Position numbers and translations under genes: made by a program. Of a DNA stretch of 64,000 bases, positions 1 through 7,959 are shown one piece after another; position 1 is the stretch's first letter, and every line of letters begins with the position of its first letter. The notes beneath the pieces are model-generated. The model was not told the DNA's origin. It saw nothing but the letters and a program-made list of their open reading frames with translations, and ran no database searches. The DNA is from a virus: the IMG/VR virus record IMGVR_UViG_3300044701_003953, positions 124,001 through 188,000 of that record; one strand, given 5' to 3'.

Positions 1-707
1 CCGACACCAAATCCGCACACTTGAGCAATCATGTGCGTGAACAGGCTGTAACTGGCTATGTTAAAAGGTACGCCCAGGAACATGTCACAACTGCGTTGAT
101 ACATCTGGCAACTGAGTTCATGGTTCTTGTTTACATAGAACTGCGCAAAGGCATGGCAAGGAGGTAGCGCCATGCTATCTAGTTCGCCAGGATTCCATGT
201 TGTGAGTATGTGACGCCGGCCGAATGGATCCTGCTTCAATCCTTCGATCAAAACTTTTAGTTGATCTGTTTCTTTGATGTGTAATGTGCCCTGGCGATTG
301 TATATGCTTCCAAAATCGTCTTTGAATGTTTCCGCTTTGTGTATGACAGGAGTGCGCCACTTGCGCCATTGTACTCCATATACCCTGCCCAAGTCGCCTT
401 CGTATTGTGCCTTTGGTTTCCAGTAAGGCGCTAATGCGTTTGGAGTCCAGATAGTAACTGGGCCTTCCCGTGTGCCGTGTGTAATTTCTGCTAGGCGACG
501 TTCGTCTCCCGACCCTTCAATGAACCAAAGCAGTTCGCCAACACATGCTTTCCATGCTAGTCGCTTGGTAGTGACTGCCGGGAAGCCTTGTCGTAGATCG
601 TATCTTTGTTGGAGCCCGAAAAGGGAGATCGTTCCTACTCCAGTGCGGTCATCTCTGACCTCACCATCATTCAATACTTGGGAGAGGGCGTTTAAATATG
701 CTTTCAT
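1..707 (-). CDS. thyA: Thymidylate synthase, 3' end cut by window edge
   Basis: Makes dTMP from dUMP with methylenetetrahydrofolate for phage DNA synthesis. About 235 residues are visible. The N-terminal DDRTG segment carries the phosphate-binding Arg (about 21), the catalytic Cys lies in PPCHAF (about 184), and the dUMP-binding QRSCD-x-FLGVPFN block follows at about 204-216. The C-terminus lies beyond base 1. The ATG at 707 lies inside the end of the DHFR gene (41-nt overlap), as in the T4 frd/td pair. DHFR regenerates the dihydrofolate this enzyme produces. Confidence 0.96.
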   Translation of the reverse strand, partial: MKAYLNALSQVLNDGEVRDDRTGVGTISLFGLQQRYDLRQGFPAVTTKRLAWKACVGELLWFIEGSGDERRLAEITHGTREGPVTIWTPNALAPYWKPKAQYEGDLGRVYGVQWRKWRTPVIHKAETFKDDFGSIYNRQGTLHIKETDQLKVLIEGLKQDPFGRRHILTTWNPGELDSMALPPCHAFAQFYVNKNHELSCQMYQRSCDMFLGVPFNIASYSLFTHMIAQVCGFGV

Positions 708-1185
708 ATTTCAAGAAGCTACATTGGAAATCGGGACTGGTGTCACAGCGTTTGACTTGGAATCCAGACAAGAACTCTTTGAGCTGTATACGGACATCGG
801 CTCTATGAGATCCCCTGAACACCGTCATATAGATATAGTCTAGGTAGCCTTGCATCTCCATCAGCAGGGCTGGCCCGCCGATGATGAATATCTTTTGATT
901 CTTATGTGCCTTCGCTACATTGGCCACCGCGGTTGGAAGGTCGCCCGAGATGGGTCTCCCATATAGCGGCAATGTCTGTGGTCTGTGCGTGTACACATAG
1001 CAGATCCGTCCTGGCAACGGTTTTGGAAATGTAGGATCGTCCCATGTTTTTCTTCCCATGACGAGCACATGCCCCATCGTCATCGATTGGAACCATTCCA
1101 TGTCGTACTTATTTTTTGGCCATGGTAACGTGCCAGCGTTGCCCATGGCACCGTTCATGTCGGTTGCGATTATAGCGTTTATCAT
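667..1185 (-). CDS. folA: Dihydrofolate reductase
   Basis: Reduces dihydrofolate to tetrahydrofolate, coupled to the overlapping thymidylate synthase. The 172-residue protein has the family's normal length. It shows the GTLPWP loop near residue 18-23, the acidic residue of DMEWF, the MGRKTW cofactor segment and the FIIGG motif near residue 110. An upstream in-frame start exists, but the ATG at 1185 was chosen because it gives the canonical N-terminus MINAIIATD and sits right after the stop of the preceding gene. Confidence 0.95.
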   Translation of the reverse strand: MINAIIATDMNGAMGNAGTLPWPKNKYDMEWFQSMTMGHVLVMGRKTWDDPTFPKPLPGRICYVYTHRPQTLPLYGRPISGDLPTAVANVAKAHKNQKIFIIGGPALLMEMQGYLDYIYMTVFRGSHRADVRIQLKEFLSGFQVKRCDTSPDFQCSFLKYESIFKRPLPSIE

Positions 1186-1186
1186 A

Positions 1187-1531
1187 TCAGAGATTTTTGA
1201 GTAATCTGTCAGTATAAGGTTGTACAGTCTTAGCAACCTTTTCTACACTGATCATAAAATCAACATCGTCGATAATTTCGTCCATTGCCTCGAGCCGATC
1301 ATTGATAGCCATCTCGAGATATTCCGGTTCATTGCCTTCGGAAAGTAACTGTTCTATATCAAGTACGACCTCTGTCCCGTCAGTGAGATTGATCCTGATT
1401 TTATCGATACAATGTAAGGGAACTTCACTTTTTTCTACGTCTTTAAGTATGCGTTCCCAGATCTGTTTGCGGGTATGGTTAAGCCGCTGCCTTTTGTTTT
1501 TTGGTGGTTGTTTTTTTGGTGGTGCGGGCAT
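1187..1531 (-). CDS. Hypothetical protein, basic N-terminus
   Basis: A 114-residue protein I do not recognise. The first 25 residues are rich in Lys, Arg and Pro. The rest is acidic and probably helical (IEQLLSEGNEPEYLEMAINDRLEAMDEIIDD). It overlaps the Lys-rich tail of the upstream gene by 45 nt and ends one base before the DHFR start, so it belongs to the same transcript as DHFR and ThyA. Small size and position suggest an accessory early protein. No function can be assigned. Confidence 0.75.
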   Translation of the reverse strand: MPAPPKKQPPKNKRQRLNHTRKQIWERILKDVEKSEVPLHCIDKIRINLTDGTEVVLDIEQLLSEGNEPEYLEMAINDRLEAMDEIIDDVDFMISVEKVAKTVQPYTDRLLKNL

Positions 1532-2063
1532 TTTTTGGTGACAGCGACATCGCTTCTTTCTCTAGTCGATTGGCTTCTTCTAAAAGTCTTTTTGCTTCGG
1601 CCTTCATCTGCGCGGCCTGTTTTTTCTGCGACTCGGCAAGGTCTCGATCGCTGAGCACACTGACATTTTCTACGATGCTAGGTTCTCCTAGGTCTTTCCC
1701 CATTGGTTCTCCGCTAGAGATTTTGTTCACCAAATCATTGAGTTTGTCTAGCTGGATATCGTTAGCACGATCAGTAGTTGGGGTCACCATCACGGAATTA
1801 GTTGGTACCTTGATCATATACCCGCCTGCGTGTAGACTGGTCAAGATGCTGTTTCCATCAGCCATGATGGTACGGAAAAATACTTCGTTGATGCTGTTGC
1901 TCTGTTGTCCACTAGGACTCTCTAAACAAGCCATCATTTCGTCGTGCAGTAGGCTAGGTAGTTTTTCGGGATAAACTATCAAGGCCTGATCGGATTCCCC
2001 CGGAACTTCACGGAAAACGATCACGGATTTTTTCTTTTTGTGTAATCCCACATGTTTGATCAT
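1479..2063 (-). CDS. Conserved phage hypothetical with C-terminal coiled coil
   Basis: 194 residues. The N-terminal ~120 residues look globular (KKKSVIVFREVPGES, then YMIKVPTNSVMVTPTTDRAND). Residues ~135-175 are an Ala/Glu/Lys coiled coil (AESQKKQAAQMKAEAKRLLEE) and the tail is Lys/Thr rich. The ATG at 2063 overlaps the stop of the upstream gene (ATGA), which implies translational coupling. From memory it resembles conserved proteins of marine T4-like phages near the nucleotide metabolism genes. Function unknown. Confidence 0.8.
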   Translation of the reverse strand: MIKHVGLHKKKKSVIVFREVPGESDQALIVYPEKLPSLLHDEMMACLESPSGQQSNSINEVFFRTIMADGNSILTSLHAGGYMIKVPTNSVMVTPTTDRANDIQLDKLNDLVNKISSGEPMGKDLGEPSIVENVSVLSDRDLAESQKKQAAQMKAEAKRLLEEANRLEKEAMSLSPKNARTTKKTTTKKQKAAA

Positions 2064-2311
2064 GATTGATCTCCTTTCACTTCATTACCATCAGTTGCAG
2101 GTGCGGTCCCTGTTGGTGCGGTACCTAAAACCCCTGCCGAGGTCAAAAATACTTTAAGACGGTCGTGTAAAGCGCCGACATTCGATAGTTCGTCGGCACG
2201 GAACCCGCCACGCTGTGCTACTACCTGTATGACCTGGAACATGAGTAGTAAATCCTGTACGCCCAGCGATGGCGCGGCCTGGGCAGTGCCTTGCTGATTA
2301 TTTTCTTCCAT
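2060..2311 (-). CDS. Small conserved T4-like phage protein
   Basis: 83 residues. The core (LGVQDLLLMFQVIQVVAQRG, then GFRADELSNVGALHDRLKVF) matches a pattern I recall in small hypothetical proteins of marine T4-like phages. A Gly/Thr/Pro-rich tail follows. A GGAG-type ribosome site lies upstream of the ATG at 2311, and the stop overlaps the next start. It is probably helical and small enough to be a regulator or assembly factor, but no function is known to me. Confidence 0.8.
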   Translation of the reverse strand: MEENNQQGTAQAAPSLGVQDLLLMFQVIQVVAQRGGFRADELSNVGALHDRLKVFLTSAGVLGTAPTGTAPATDGNEVKGDQS

Positions 2312-2381
2312 TTGATTTTTCTCCAGTGTGGGATATCATTGATATAGATATTTAACTTGTTTAACTGAGACTATAATTTTT

Positions 2382-2675
2382 TTACCAAGACGATTCGAGT
2401 CTGGGATTTAGTGAATCCAGCATCAGTGCAAAATAGCTGGCTTCTCCTGGTATTTCAAAAGCAACAGTTTTTTCAAAATAGATCTTATCATGTACATCTC
2501 GATGATAGTGATCACCGTAGAAAAAACGACCTTCTAAGTTAGTCCATATCCAATCCGAAATGCTTTTTTCCGAAGTGCGTAATTGGAAACTGATCTTATG
2601 GAAATGTGGAGGACAGTGATCTAATCTTCTCAGTCCAAACACATTAAGTGGATTAGGTTGTAGATCCTTCAGCAT
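2382..2675 (-). CDS. Hypothetical protein
   Basis: 97 residues, with a central segment SDWIWTNLEGRFFYGDHYHRD and a closing motif GEASYFALMLDSL that I associate with small conserved proteins of marine T4-like phages. It overlaps the upstream gene by 23 nt. The 70 bases downstream hold no gene and are AT-rich. There are no membrane segments or known catalytic motif. Function unknown. Confidence 0.75.
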   Translation of the reverse strand: MLKDLQPNPLNVFGLRRLDHCPPHFHKISFQLRTSEKSISDWIWTNLEGRFFYGDHYHRDVHDKIYFEKTVAFEIPGEASYFALMLDSLNPRLESSW

Positions 2676-2988
2676 CTTTATTTGATTTCAATATAGTGAT
2701 CTTCATTGGTCCGCGTTCAGGCTCTACCACAGTGATCTTATTCTGTAGCATTTCGTCGGCCCGACTACGGAATCCATCTACTAACTCAAACTGACGACTG
2801 ATCACAGCGATCTCGATCGCCCGCGATAGATCTTCTAGCGCCGTCTCAAGAGCCATGATGCGTTGTATGGCTGACTCAATATCTTCGGGGGCATTCTTAT
2901 ATTCGGGCACCGGTAGTTGGATATCGTCGAGCTTGTCGAAGATCTCTTGAGTGGTCTTTTCGTCTAATACAGGAGCGATTGAAGTCAT
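2653..2988 (-). CDS. Hypothetical protein, largely helical
   Basis: 111 residues. Residues ~35-90 are strongly helical with heptad-like spacing (AIQRIMALETALEDLSRAIEIAV), followed by a short strand-rich end (GPMKITILKS). It sits between the hydrolase gene and the 97-residue gene, overlapping the latter. No domain is recognised. The coiled-coil character suggests oligomerisation or partner binding. Confidence 0.75.
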   Translation of the reverse strand: MTSIAPVLDEKTTQEIFDKLDDIQLPVPEYKNAPEDIESAIQRIMALETALEDLSRAIEIAVISRQFELVDGFRSRADEMLQNKITVVEPERGPMKITILKSNKDAEGSTT

Positions 2989-2997
2989 GATGTTAGT

Positions 2998-3861
2998 TTA
3001 CTTGAAAGAGTTGTAAAAGTCAATGGATCTTTTTATTGAATCATTGGTTATTTTTTCATCGTACAAGTAAGTGACATGGACTCCAGTAGGTGACTGTTTT
3101 TTAAATCCGTGAAGCTCTTTACAATCCCAACAGTGCCCGGCACCTTCATAGATATGCCAGTCAACTTTGACTTTCTTTTCGATTACTTTCAGTGTCGGAA
3201 CGCAATCCTCGGGTGGTGTTTCTTTGTCATCGGACCCCATGAGCCATAAGACAGGGATGTTAGTGTCGTTGAATAGATATTTTCCGCCGCGGCCATAGTC
3301 ACATCCGCCATAGAGACCACCTACAGCCCGTGGCCTTAATCTACCATCGGCTACTTGTTGATAAACGTCTTGGCTAGCAGCAAGACCACTTACCATAGTA
3401 CCCAGACTGAGGCCAAAAGTGAAAATCCTATTTTTATCTACCCCAGGGATCTTGCTTAAATGTTCAACAGCATCGTACAGGTCTTTAACTAGTCGTCCTT
3501 CGGCTACTGTTCTATATCGAGACCCGCCGCAGTTTTTGCCAGCGTTGCGTGGTTGGTAATGATCGACTACCAATACAGTGTACCCAGCGTCAACGAATGC
3601 TTTAACCCACACTTTCAAATCATTTTCGGCCCGACTGTGTATTCCTGCACAGGCTGGTAATAGGACCATGCCCGGCCCGGGCTTGTTAGTTTTTGTGGTG
3701 GGCGAAAACACAGCGTTTCGTATAAACGACGAAGATTTAAATTCTTCAACTTGCGCAGAAAATTTTAAATCTTCTCCGATGGTTGCTTCTCGTCCATAAA
3801 AGGCTTCGGCCGGTGCTATGAATATCAGAGTTGAAAAAATAATCGCTAATGGTTTAATCAT
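2998..3861 (-). CDS. Exported alpha/beta hydrolase (dienelactone hydrolase-like)
   Basis: 287 residues beginning MIKPLAIIFSTLIFIAPAEA, a clear signal peptide with likely cleavage after AEA, so the enzyme should act in the periplasm. The nucleophile elbow is GLSLG, the acid is in LMGSDDKETP and the His in GAGHCWD, a full Ser-Asp-His triad in dienelactone hydrolase order. The start at 3861 was preferred over an upstream one because AAGGAG lies just before it and the VWA gene ends 10 bases away. The substrate is unknown; a cell-envelope ester is possible. Confidence 0.85.
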   Translation of the reverse strand: MIKPLAIIFSTLIFIAPAEAFYGREATIGEDLKFSAQVEEFKSSSFIRNAVFSPTTKTNKPGPGMVLLPACAGIHSRAENDLKVWVKAFVDAGYTVLVVDHYQPRNAGKNCGGSRYRTVAEGRLVKDLYDAVEHLSKIPGVDKNRIFTFGLSLGTMVSGLAASQDVYQQVADGRLRPRAVGGLYGGCDYGRGGKYLFNDTNIPVLWLMGSDDKETPPEDCVPTLKVIEKKVKVDWHIYEGAGHCWDCKELHGFKKQSPTGVHVTYLYDEKITNDSIKRSIDFYNSFK

Positions 3862-3871
3862 AGCATTCTCC

Positions 3872-5131
3872 TTAATGACGTTTAGCGGCTTCTTCGTAGT
3901 GGGCCCAGATACCAAAGGGTGGTTCGCAGTTAGGATTACCTTTGATGATCCAGACGGTTTCACAATACAACTCATCTCCCCAAGACCCAAACGGATAACC
4001 GTCTGTGAACATGATGAACTTTTTGGGTTCGATACCCTGTTCTTTCATGTAACGCCAGTTGGCATCAAAGTCAGTGCCGCCACCGCCCTGGGGCTCATAG
4101 GCCATGATGTCTTCTAGATTGTCGGAAGTGAATATCTGCGGATTGTAGACTTCGGTGTCGAAACTCCACACATGGATTCGATACTCGTCGTAACTGTCCA
4201 TGATACCTTTGATCTCGGTCAAGAACGCACGGATGTCCGATTCACCGATGGAACCTGATGTGTCAATACCGATGCAGACATCGATGGTCTCGCCGGGCTT
4301 CATGCCGGGCAGGATAGCATCGTGGTGCCAGCCTTTGCGGCTGGGACGAGCGAATGTGAAGTCGGATTTGATGGTGGAGATGATCTGTTGCTCCAGCAGT
4401 TCTTTCCAACCGATAACCGGAGCAGTGAGATCTTTGATCAAGCGTTTGACACCTGCTGGGATGTTGCCAGCACCTGCGGCCTGTGCCGATTGTAGCACAG
4501 CCTGCTTGATCTCGTCGCGGATCTGTTTGCGCTCTTCGTCGGTGAGTTTGGGGCGACCACCTTTGCCGTCCTTGTCACCATCACCTTCGCCTTCGCCATC
4601 ACCGTCCATGTGTTCGTCTAGGATCTGCTGGGCGAGTTGTTCGATGTCGATCTTGTCGGCGTTCTCCATCAAGTCGTCGTAGACTTCTTCGGCACTCATG
4701 CCCTTGTATTTGGAATCATAAAGGATGGGCACCACGGTGATGCGCTCGCCTACCCGCTGATCCAACAAGTCGGCGTTGACACAATAGTCGTCGGCGATGT
4801 TCCAGATCTTGGGATCACGGTCACCGCGTCGACCCATATGGTCATAGACAGCGTGGAGCACTTCGTGTCCGAACAAGAACTCGGTCTGCTTGAGCGGAAG
4901 GCTCTTGATGAACTGGGAATTGTAGTAGAACTTGCGTCCGTCTGTAGCGGCAGTGGGGCACCAGTCATCGGCGTTGATCAGCGTCATGCGGGTGGCCAGG
5001 TTGCCGAAAAACGGACTGCGGAGCAAGAGACCGATACGGGCAGTGACCAGTTTCTCGCGGGCCTCTGCGTCCACTTTGGGATCAGTGGTAACCTTGGATT
5101 TGGAACGTTCTGCTAGTGTGGTATCGCTCAT
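3872..5131 (-). CDS. VWA-domain protein with N-terminal metallopeptidase domain (DUF2201-like)
   Basis: 419 residues. The N-terminal half resembles the putative metallopeptidase domain fused to VWA-like proteins: HEVLH at ~89-93 is an HExxH zinc motif, followed by IADDYCVNAD. A Gly/Asp/Lys-rich linker lies near 174-190. The C-terminal VWA-like domain carries the MIDAS motif IDTSGS near 290. The ATG at 5131 has AAGGAG upstream and a consensus sigma-70 promoter behind it. It is the expected partner of the adjacent MoxR-type ATPase. The target of the pair is unknown. Confidence 0.88.
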   Translation of the reverse strand: MSDTTLAERSKSKVTTDPKVDAEAREKLVTARIGLLLRSPFFGNLATRMTLINADDWCPTAATDGRKFYYNSQFIKSLPLKQTEFLFGHEVLHAVYDHMGRRGDRDPKIWNIADDYCVNADLLDQRVGERITVVPILYDSKYKGMSAEEVYDDLMENADKIDIEQLAQQILDEHMDGDGEGEGDGDKDGKGGRPKLTDEERKQIRDEIKQAVLQSAQAAGAGNIPAGVKRLIKDLTAPVIGWKELLEQQIISTIKSDFTFARPSRKGWHHDAILPGMKPGETIDVCIGIDTSGSIGESDIRAFLTEIKGIMDSYDEYRIHVWSFDTEVYNPQIFTSDNLEDIMAYEPQGGGGTDFDANWRYMKEQGIEPKKFIMFTDGYPFGSWGDELYCETVWIIKGNPNCEPPFGIWAHYEEAAKRH

Positions 5132-5150
5132 TGGGTGCTCCTTAACTGTA

Positions 5151-5180
5151 TATCTATATTATACAATAATGGGAATTATT
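5151..5180 (-). promoter_or_regulatory. Strong sigma-70-type promoter of the VWA gene
   Basis: On the minus strand the sequence reads TTGACC, a 17-bp spacer containing AATTCCCATT, then TATAAT. It is one of four near-identical promoters in the window (also near 6400, 6740 and 60320) that share the spacer core and the downstream ATA-x-ATACAG region. Likely an early promoter read by host RNA polymerase. The rest of the 127-base gap to the ATPase gene holds nothing else. Confidence 0.85.
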
Positions 5181-5258
5181 GGTCAACTAGGCGTAAGGCG
5201 TAAAATGGGGGACTTATACGCCCTGAATGCGATGCCCCCGGCCCGTGACGGCCAAACT

Positions 5259-6359
5259 TTACTTGCCTGATGCGGCGATGATGTATTTGCCGAAGCGACT
5301 GTGGAACTCGTCGAAGCTCTTCATCTTGCCGGGAACCATGGGCAGGTTGTAGGTAGTAAGAGCTACTCGGGCACCCATCACTACCAGTTCGGTAGTGAAG
5401 TTATCCATCATGAACCGCAGGAAGTTATCGGCTTGGGCATGCCAATCTGCGATCTTAGAGCCAGCCAACTTTTTATGTTGCTCCTGGAGCTCGTAGCACA
5501 TGGAGATCGTCAACGAGTACATCGCGGACACTTCCTTGACTTTGAGCTCTTTGACTTTGCCAGTGAGCACATCTTCGGGTTTAGGCATCTCGCCAGCGAC
5601 CTTGCGATGAGCCATGAACTTGACAGCGAGTCCTTCACCTACGGTGCCGGCGATCAAGTCAGTGAGTTCTGCGTCAGTGGCTTCGCCATCTTCTAAGAAC
5701 TCAGAAACGAACGTCCAAGAGCGTGGGGTAGCGAAAGAGCGGCTAGCCGAGCGAGGGTCAAAGTCCATCAAGTCTTGTTTGGCGAAGCTCAAGTAACCCA
5801 CCACGTCCTTGTGGATGTTCTTGTTCACAGCCCACTGGAACCAGGAATCAAAGTCCGAGCGCACTTCCAAGTGGACGAAACGGTTGGCCAACGGCGTAGG
5901 CATGCGATAAGAGATGCCTTTGTCGCTTTCGCGGTTACCAGCGGCCACCACCACCACATTGTCGGGCAGAACATACTTGCCGACTCGACGGTTCAGGATC
6001 AACTGGAACGCGGCACCTTGGACGGCAGGCACAGCCTGGTTCATCTCGTCCAAGAATAGCACGATGATGGGATACTGATCAGCCATCTCCTGCGTGGGCA
6101 AGTCGATGGGAGGCGCCCAGTCCATGAGCCCGGTGTCTTTGTTGAAGAACGGGATACCACGGATGTCAGTGGGCTCCATCTGGCCCAAACGCAGGTCGAT
6201 CATATGACCACCCATCTCGCTGGCGAGATCTGCGATCAGTTCGGACTTGCCGATTCCGGGAGGACCCCACAAGAAAACGGGTCGTTTGTTTTTAAAACAG
6301 CGAAGGACACGGCTACGGGTCTCGCTGGGGGTAACGGTACGATTTTCACTTACACTCAT
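5259..6359 (-). CDS. MoxR-type AAA+ ATPase
   Basis: 366 residues. Walker A is GPPGIGKSE (~32-40), Walker B is LFLDEMNQ (~99-106), and sensor and arginine-finger segments follow (VVAAGNRESDKG, PLANRFVHLEV). MoxR ATPases act as chaperone-like remodellers with VWA partners, and the VWA gene follows 127 bases downstream. The ATG at 6359 was chosen over the GTG one codon earlier because AAGGAG is six bases upstream. It has its own TTGACC-17-TACAAT promoter. Confidence 0.9.
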   Translation of the reverse strand: MSVSENRTVTPSETRSRVLRCFKNKRPVFLWGPPGIGKSELIADLASEMGGHMIDLRLGQMEPTDIRGIPFFNKDTGLMDWAPPIDLPTQEMADQYPIIVLFLDEMNQAVPAVQGAAFQLILNRRVGKYVLPDNVVVVAAGNRESDKGISYRMPTPLANRFVHLEVRSDFDSWFQWAVNKNIHKDVVGYLSFAKQDLMDFDPRSASRSFATPRSWTFVSEFLEDGEATDAELTDLIAGTVGEGLAVKFMAHRKVAGEMPKPEDVLTGKVKELKVKEVSAMYSLTISMCYELQEQHKKLAGSKIADWHAQADNFLRFMMDNFTTELVVMGARVALTTYNLPMVPGKMKSFDEFHSRFGKYIIAASGK

Positions 6360-6385
6360 CACGGGCTCCTTGGAAAGGTTGTTGC

Positions 6386-6418
6386 TTCAGGGTATCACTA
6401 TTGTAAGATATCGGGATT
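6386..6418 (-). promoter_or_regulatory. Sigma-70-type promoter of the AAA ATPase gene
   Basis: Reads TTGACC, 17-bp spacer (containing AAATCCCGAT), TACAAT on the minus strand, about 30 bases upstream of the ATPase start. Second member of the four-promoter family. The spacer is a slightly diverged form of the shared AATTCCCATT core. Confidence 0.82.
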
Positions 6419-6438
6419 TTCAGGTCAACCACCGTATC

Positions 6439-6696
6439 TTAGCAGTATTCGTAGAACTTGACGCCGGGATCCAGCTTCAAGAGTTGATCGGCGCAACGGG
6501 CGAGGTTGCGGTAACGGGTTTGGACCTGCGAGCGGCTCAGTTCACCATCGCAAGTGAGGTTTTCAGGGCTCAGGGCAGAATCGATCTTGTCGGCGATCTT
6601 CTGGCGATCAGCAGCTGAGTTGAGATCTAGCGGACGCTGGCCAAATTTGGCGCTGAAACGGTTTTCTTGGTCCACGTAGTTTTTGAGTTCTTTCAT
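6439..6696 (-). CDS. Hypothetical small early protein
   Basis: 85 residues, probably helical, with a basic middle (SRSQVQTRYRNLARCADQLL). It begins at the ATG at 6696 with AAGGAG nine bases upstream and stands directly behind its own TTGACC-17-TACAAT promoter, so it should be strongly expressed early. It precedes the ATPase/VWA pair. Whether it works with them is unknown. Confidence 0.8.
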   Translation of the reverse strand: MKELKNYVDQENRFSAKFGQRPLDLNSAADRQKIADKIDSALSPENLTCDGELSRSQVQTRYRNLARCADQLLKLDPGVKFYEYC

Positions 6697-6726
6697 TGCT
6701 GGCTCCTTTATTTAACTGTATACCTA

Positions 6727-6757
6727 TATTGTAGCAAAATGGGAATTTTGGGTCAAC
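6727..6757 (-). promoter_or_regulatory. Sigma-70-type promoter of the 85-residue gene
   Basis: Minus strand TTGACC, 17-bp spacer with AAAATTCCCATTTT, TACAAT, then ATAGGTATACAG. Almost identical to the promoter near 60320, 54 kb away. The spacer core AATTCCCATT recurs in at least three copies and could be an operator. An imperfect hairpin (CCCC-N6-CGGGG then Ts, plus-strand sense, ~6757-6776) lies just behind it. Confidence 0.85.
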
Positions 6758-6837
6758 CACCCCAAAAAACGGGGTTTTTAGGTGTTGTTTTTATGCCACA
6801 ATAAAAATACCTGTTTCTGCTTGGATCGTAGCTGGGT

Positions 6838-6845
6838 CATAAATA
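6838..6845 (+). promoter_or_regulatory. T4-late-type promoter element CATAAATA
   Basis: CATAAATA lies about 85 bases upstream of the plus-strand TRAP-binding-protein gene. T4-like phages use NATAAATA as the late -10 element, read by gp55-type sigma. The same octamer stands before the paralogous gene at 57448. The long leader between it and the AGGAGA at 6915-6920 holds no gene. This 233-base gap also contains the divergent early promoter. Confidence 0.65.
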
Positions 6846-6929
6846 TATTGACGGCGCATGATCGATGGATGCCGGCAAAACACACATCGAAAAGACGCTA
6901 TCATCTAAAACTCCAGGAGAAATACAATA

Positions 6930-7898
6930 ATGGAAAAAAGAACTCTGCGTTGGGTACTAGCCCACGAACCAATCGAGATCTTCATCCGCGCCGCAGAAAA
7001 ATTTGCTAAATCCATCAGCGAGAAGACCAACGGTGCTATCAGCATCGAGATCATGACAGCTGAGCAATATGGCAAACAGTATCACGGTATGGAAAAGGTC
7101 GACACACAGTATCGTTACGATCTCATCAAGCACTTAGAAGCTGGTGAACTCGAAATGAGCCAGATGTACACAACCACATTAGGTACACATTATGACCAGC
7201 AACTGCTGGCCCTTGACATGCCTTACATTTTCGCTGATCACGATCATGTAGCTCGTGTACTTGATGGTGAAATCGGCGTTAGCCTCCGTAAGAGCCTCAG
7301 CGAGAAGACCAACATGGCTTCCCTGGCTTTCACATACTCGGGTGGTTTCCGCGTACTGCCTTCTGCTAAGAAGATCACAAGCATCACAGAACTCGCTGGC
7401 GAAAAAGTCCGCGTTGGTAGCCCTGTTTCGTTAGAAACATTCAAGGCCCTAGGTTGCGAAGCCGTTGACGGCATCAAAATCGAAGAGCTGGGCGAAGCGA
7501 TCGGCGACGGTCGTATCGTTGCTGGTGAATCCACATACCCACGCCTCTACGGTACAGAGCAGAACATCGCTCCTTCCAAGACTGCCAAGGCAGTCATCAA
7601 CACAGAGCACAGCCTATTCTTGACAACTATCCTGATCAACAAGGATATCTGGAATAGCTTCAGCGCAGAACTACAACAGTTCATGCTGGAAGCCGCACAC
7701 GAGGCTGCTCTGGAAGAGCGTAAAGAAGCACTGCTTGACATCCAGAAGAACCAGGCTCGCCTGCGTGCCGACGGTGTTGAAGTGGTTGATCTTCCTGCCA
7801 CAGAAATCGACTTGTTCAAGAACAAGACAGCAGTCGTATACGACGTATTAGCTGACATGTTCCCAGCTGGTCTGATCTCTAGCATCAAGAACGCCTAA
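6930..7898 (+). CDS. TRAP (DctP-type) solute-binding protein without signal peptide
   Basis: 322 residues with the DctP fold signature throughout: an N-terminal strand RWVLAHEP, LDMPYIFADHDH, SGGFRVLPS, the AGEKVRV segment, and a C-terminal helical region that normally closes TRAP binding proteins. DctP proteins bind carboxylates for TRAP transporters, yet the protein starts MEKRTLRWV with no signal peptide, so it should stay in the cytoplasm or enter virions. AGGAGA is ten bases upstream. It has a CATAAATA promoter element and a terminator. A paralog lies at 57448. No TRAP membrane subunit is present. Confidence 0.88.
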   Translation: MEKRTLRWVLAHEPIEIFIRAAEKFAKSISEKTNGAISIEIMTAEQYGKQYHGMEKVDTQYRYDLIKHLEAGELEMSQMYTTTLGTHYDQQLLALDMPYIFADHDHVARVLDGEIGVSLRKSLSEKTNMASLAFTYSGGFRVLPSAKKITSITELAGEKVRVGSPVSLETFKALGCEAVDGIKIEELGEAIGDGRIVAGESTYPRLYGTEQNIAPSKTAKAVINTEHSLFLTTILINKDIWNSFSAELQQFMLEAAHEAALEERKEALLDIQKNQARLRADGVEVVDLPATEIDLFKNKTAVVYDVLADMFPAGLISSIKNA

Positions 7899-7914
7899 TA
7901 AGTGTTTTGATAAA

Positions 7915-7942
7915 GAAAAAGCCCGCTTATGCGGGCTTTTTT
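7915..7942 (+). terminator. Bidirectional intrinsic terminator
   Basis: Stem GCCCGC / GCGGGC with loop TTAT, flanked by an A-run and a T-run. It lies between the plus-strand TRAP-type gene and the converging phasin-like gene and can work for both. Confidence 0.92.
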
Positions 7943-7959
7943 GTTGGCTGTGTAGCGTA

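Noticed and set aside
4200-5116. Long plus-strand frames inside the VWA gene
   Set aside because: They are complements of the Gly/Asp-rich linker and the metallopeptidase domain, with Ser/Pro-rich translations and no ribosome sites.
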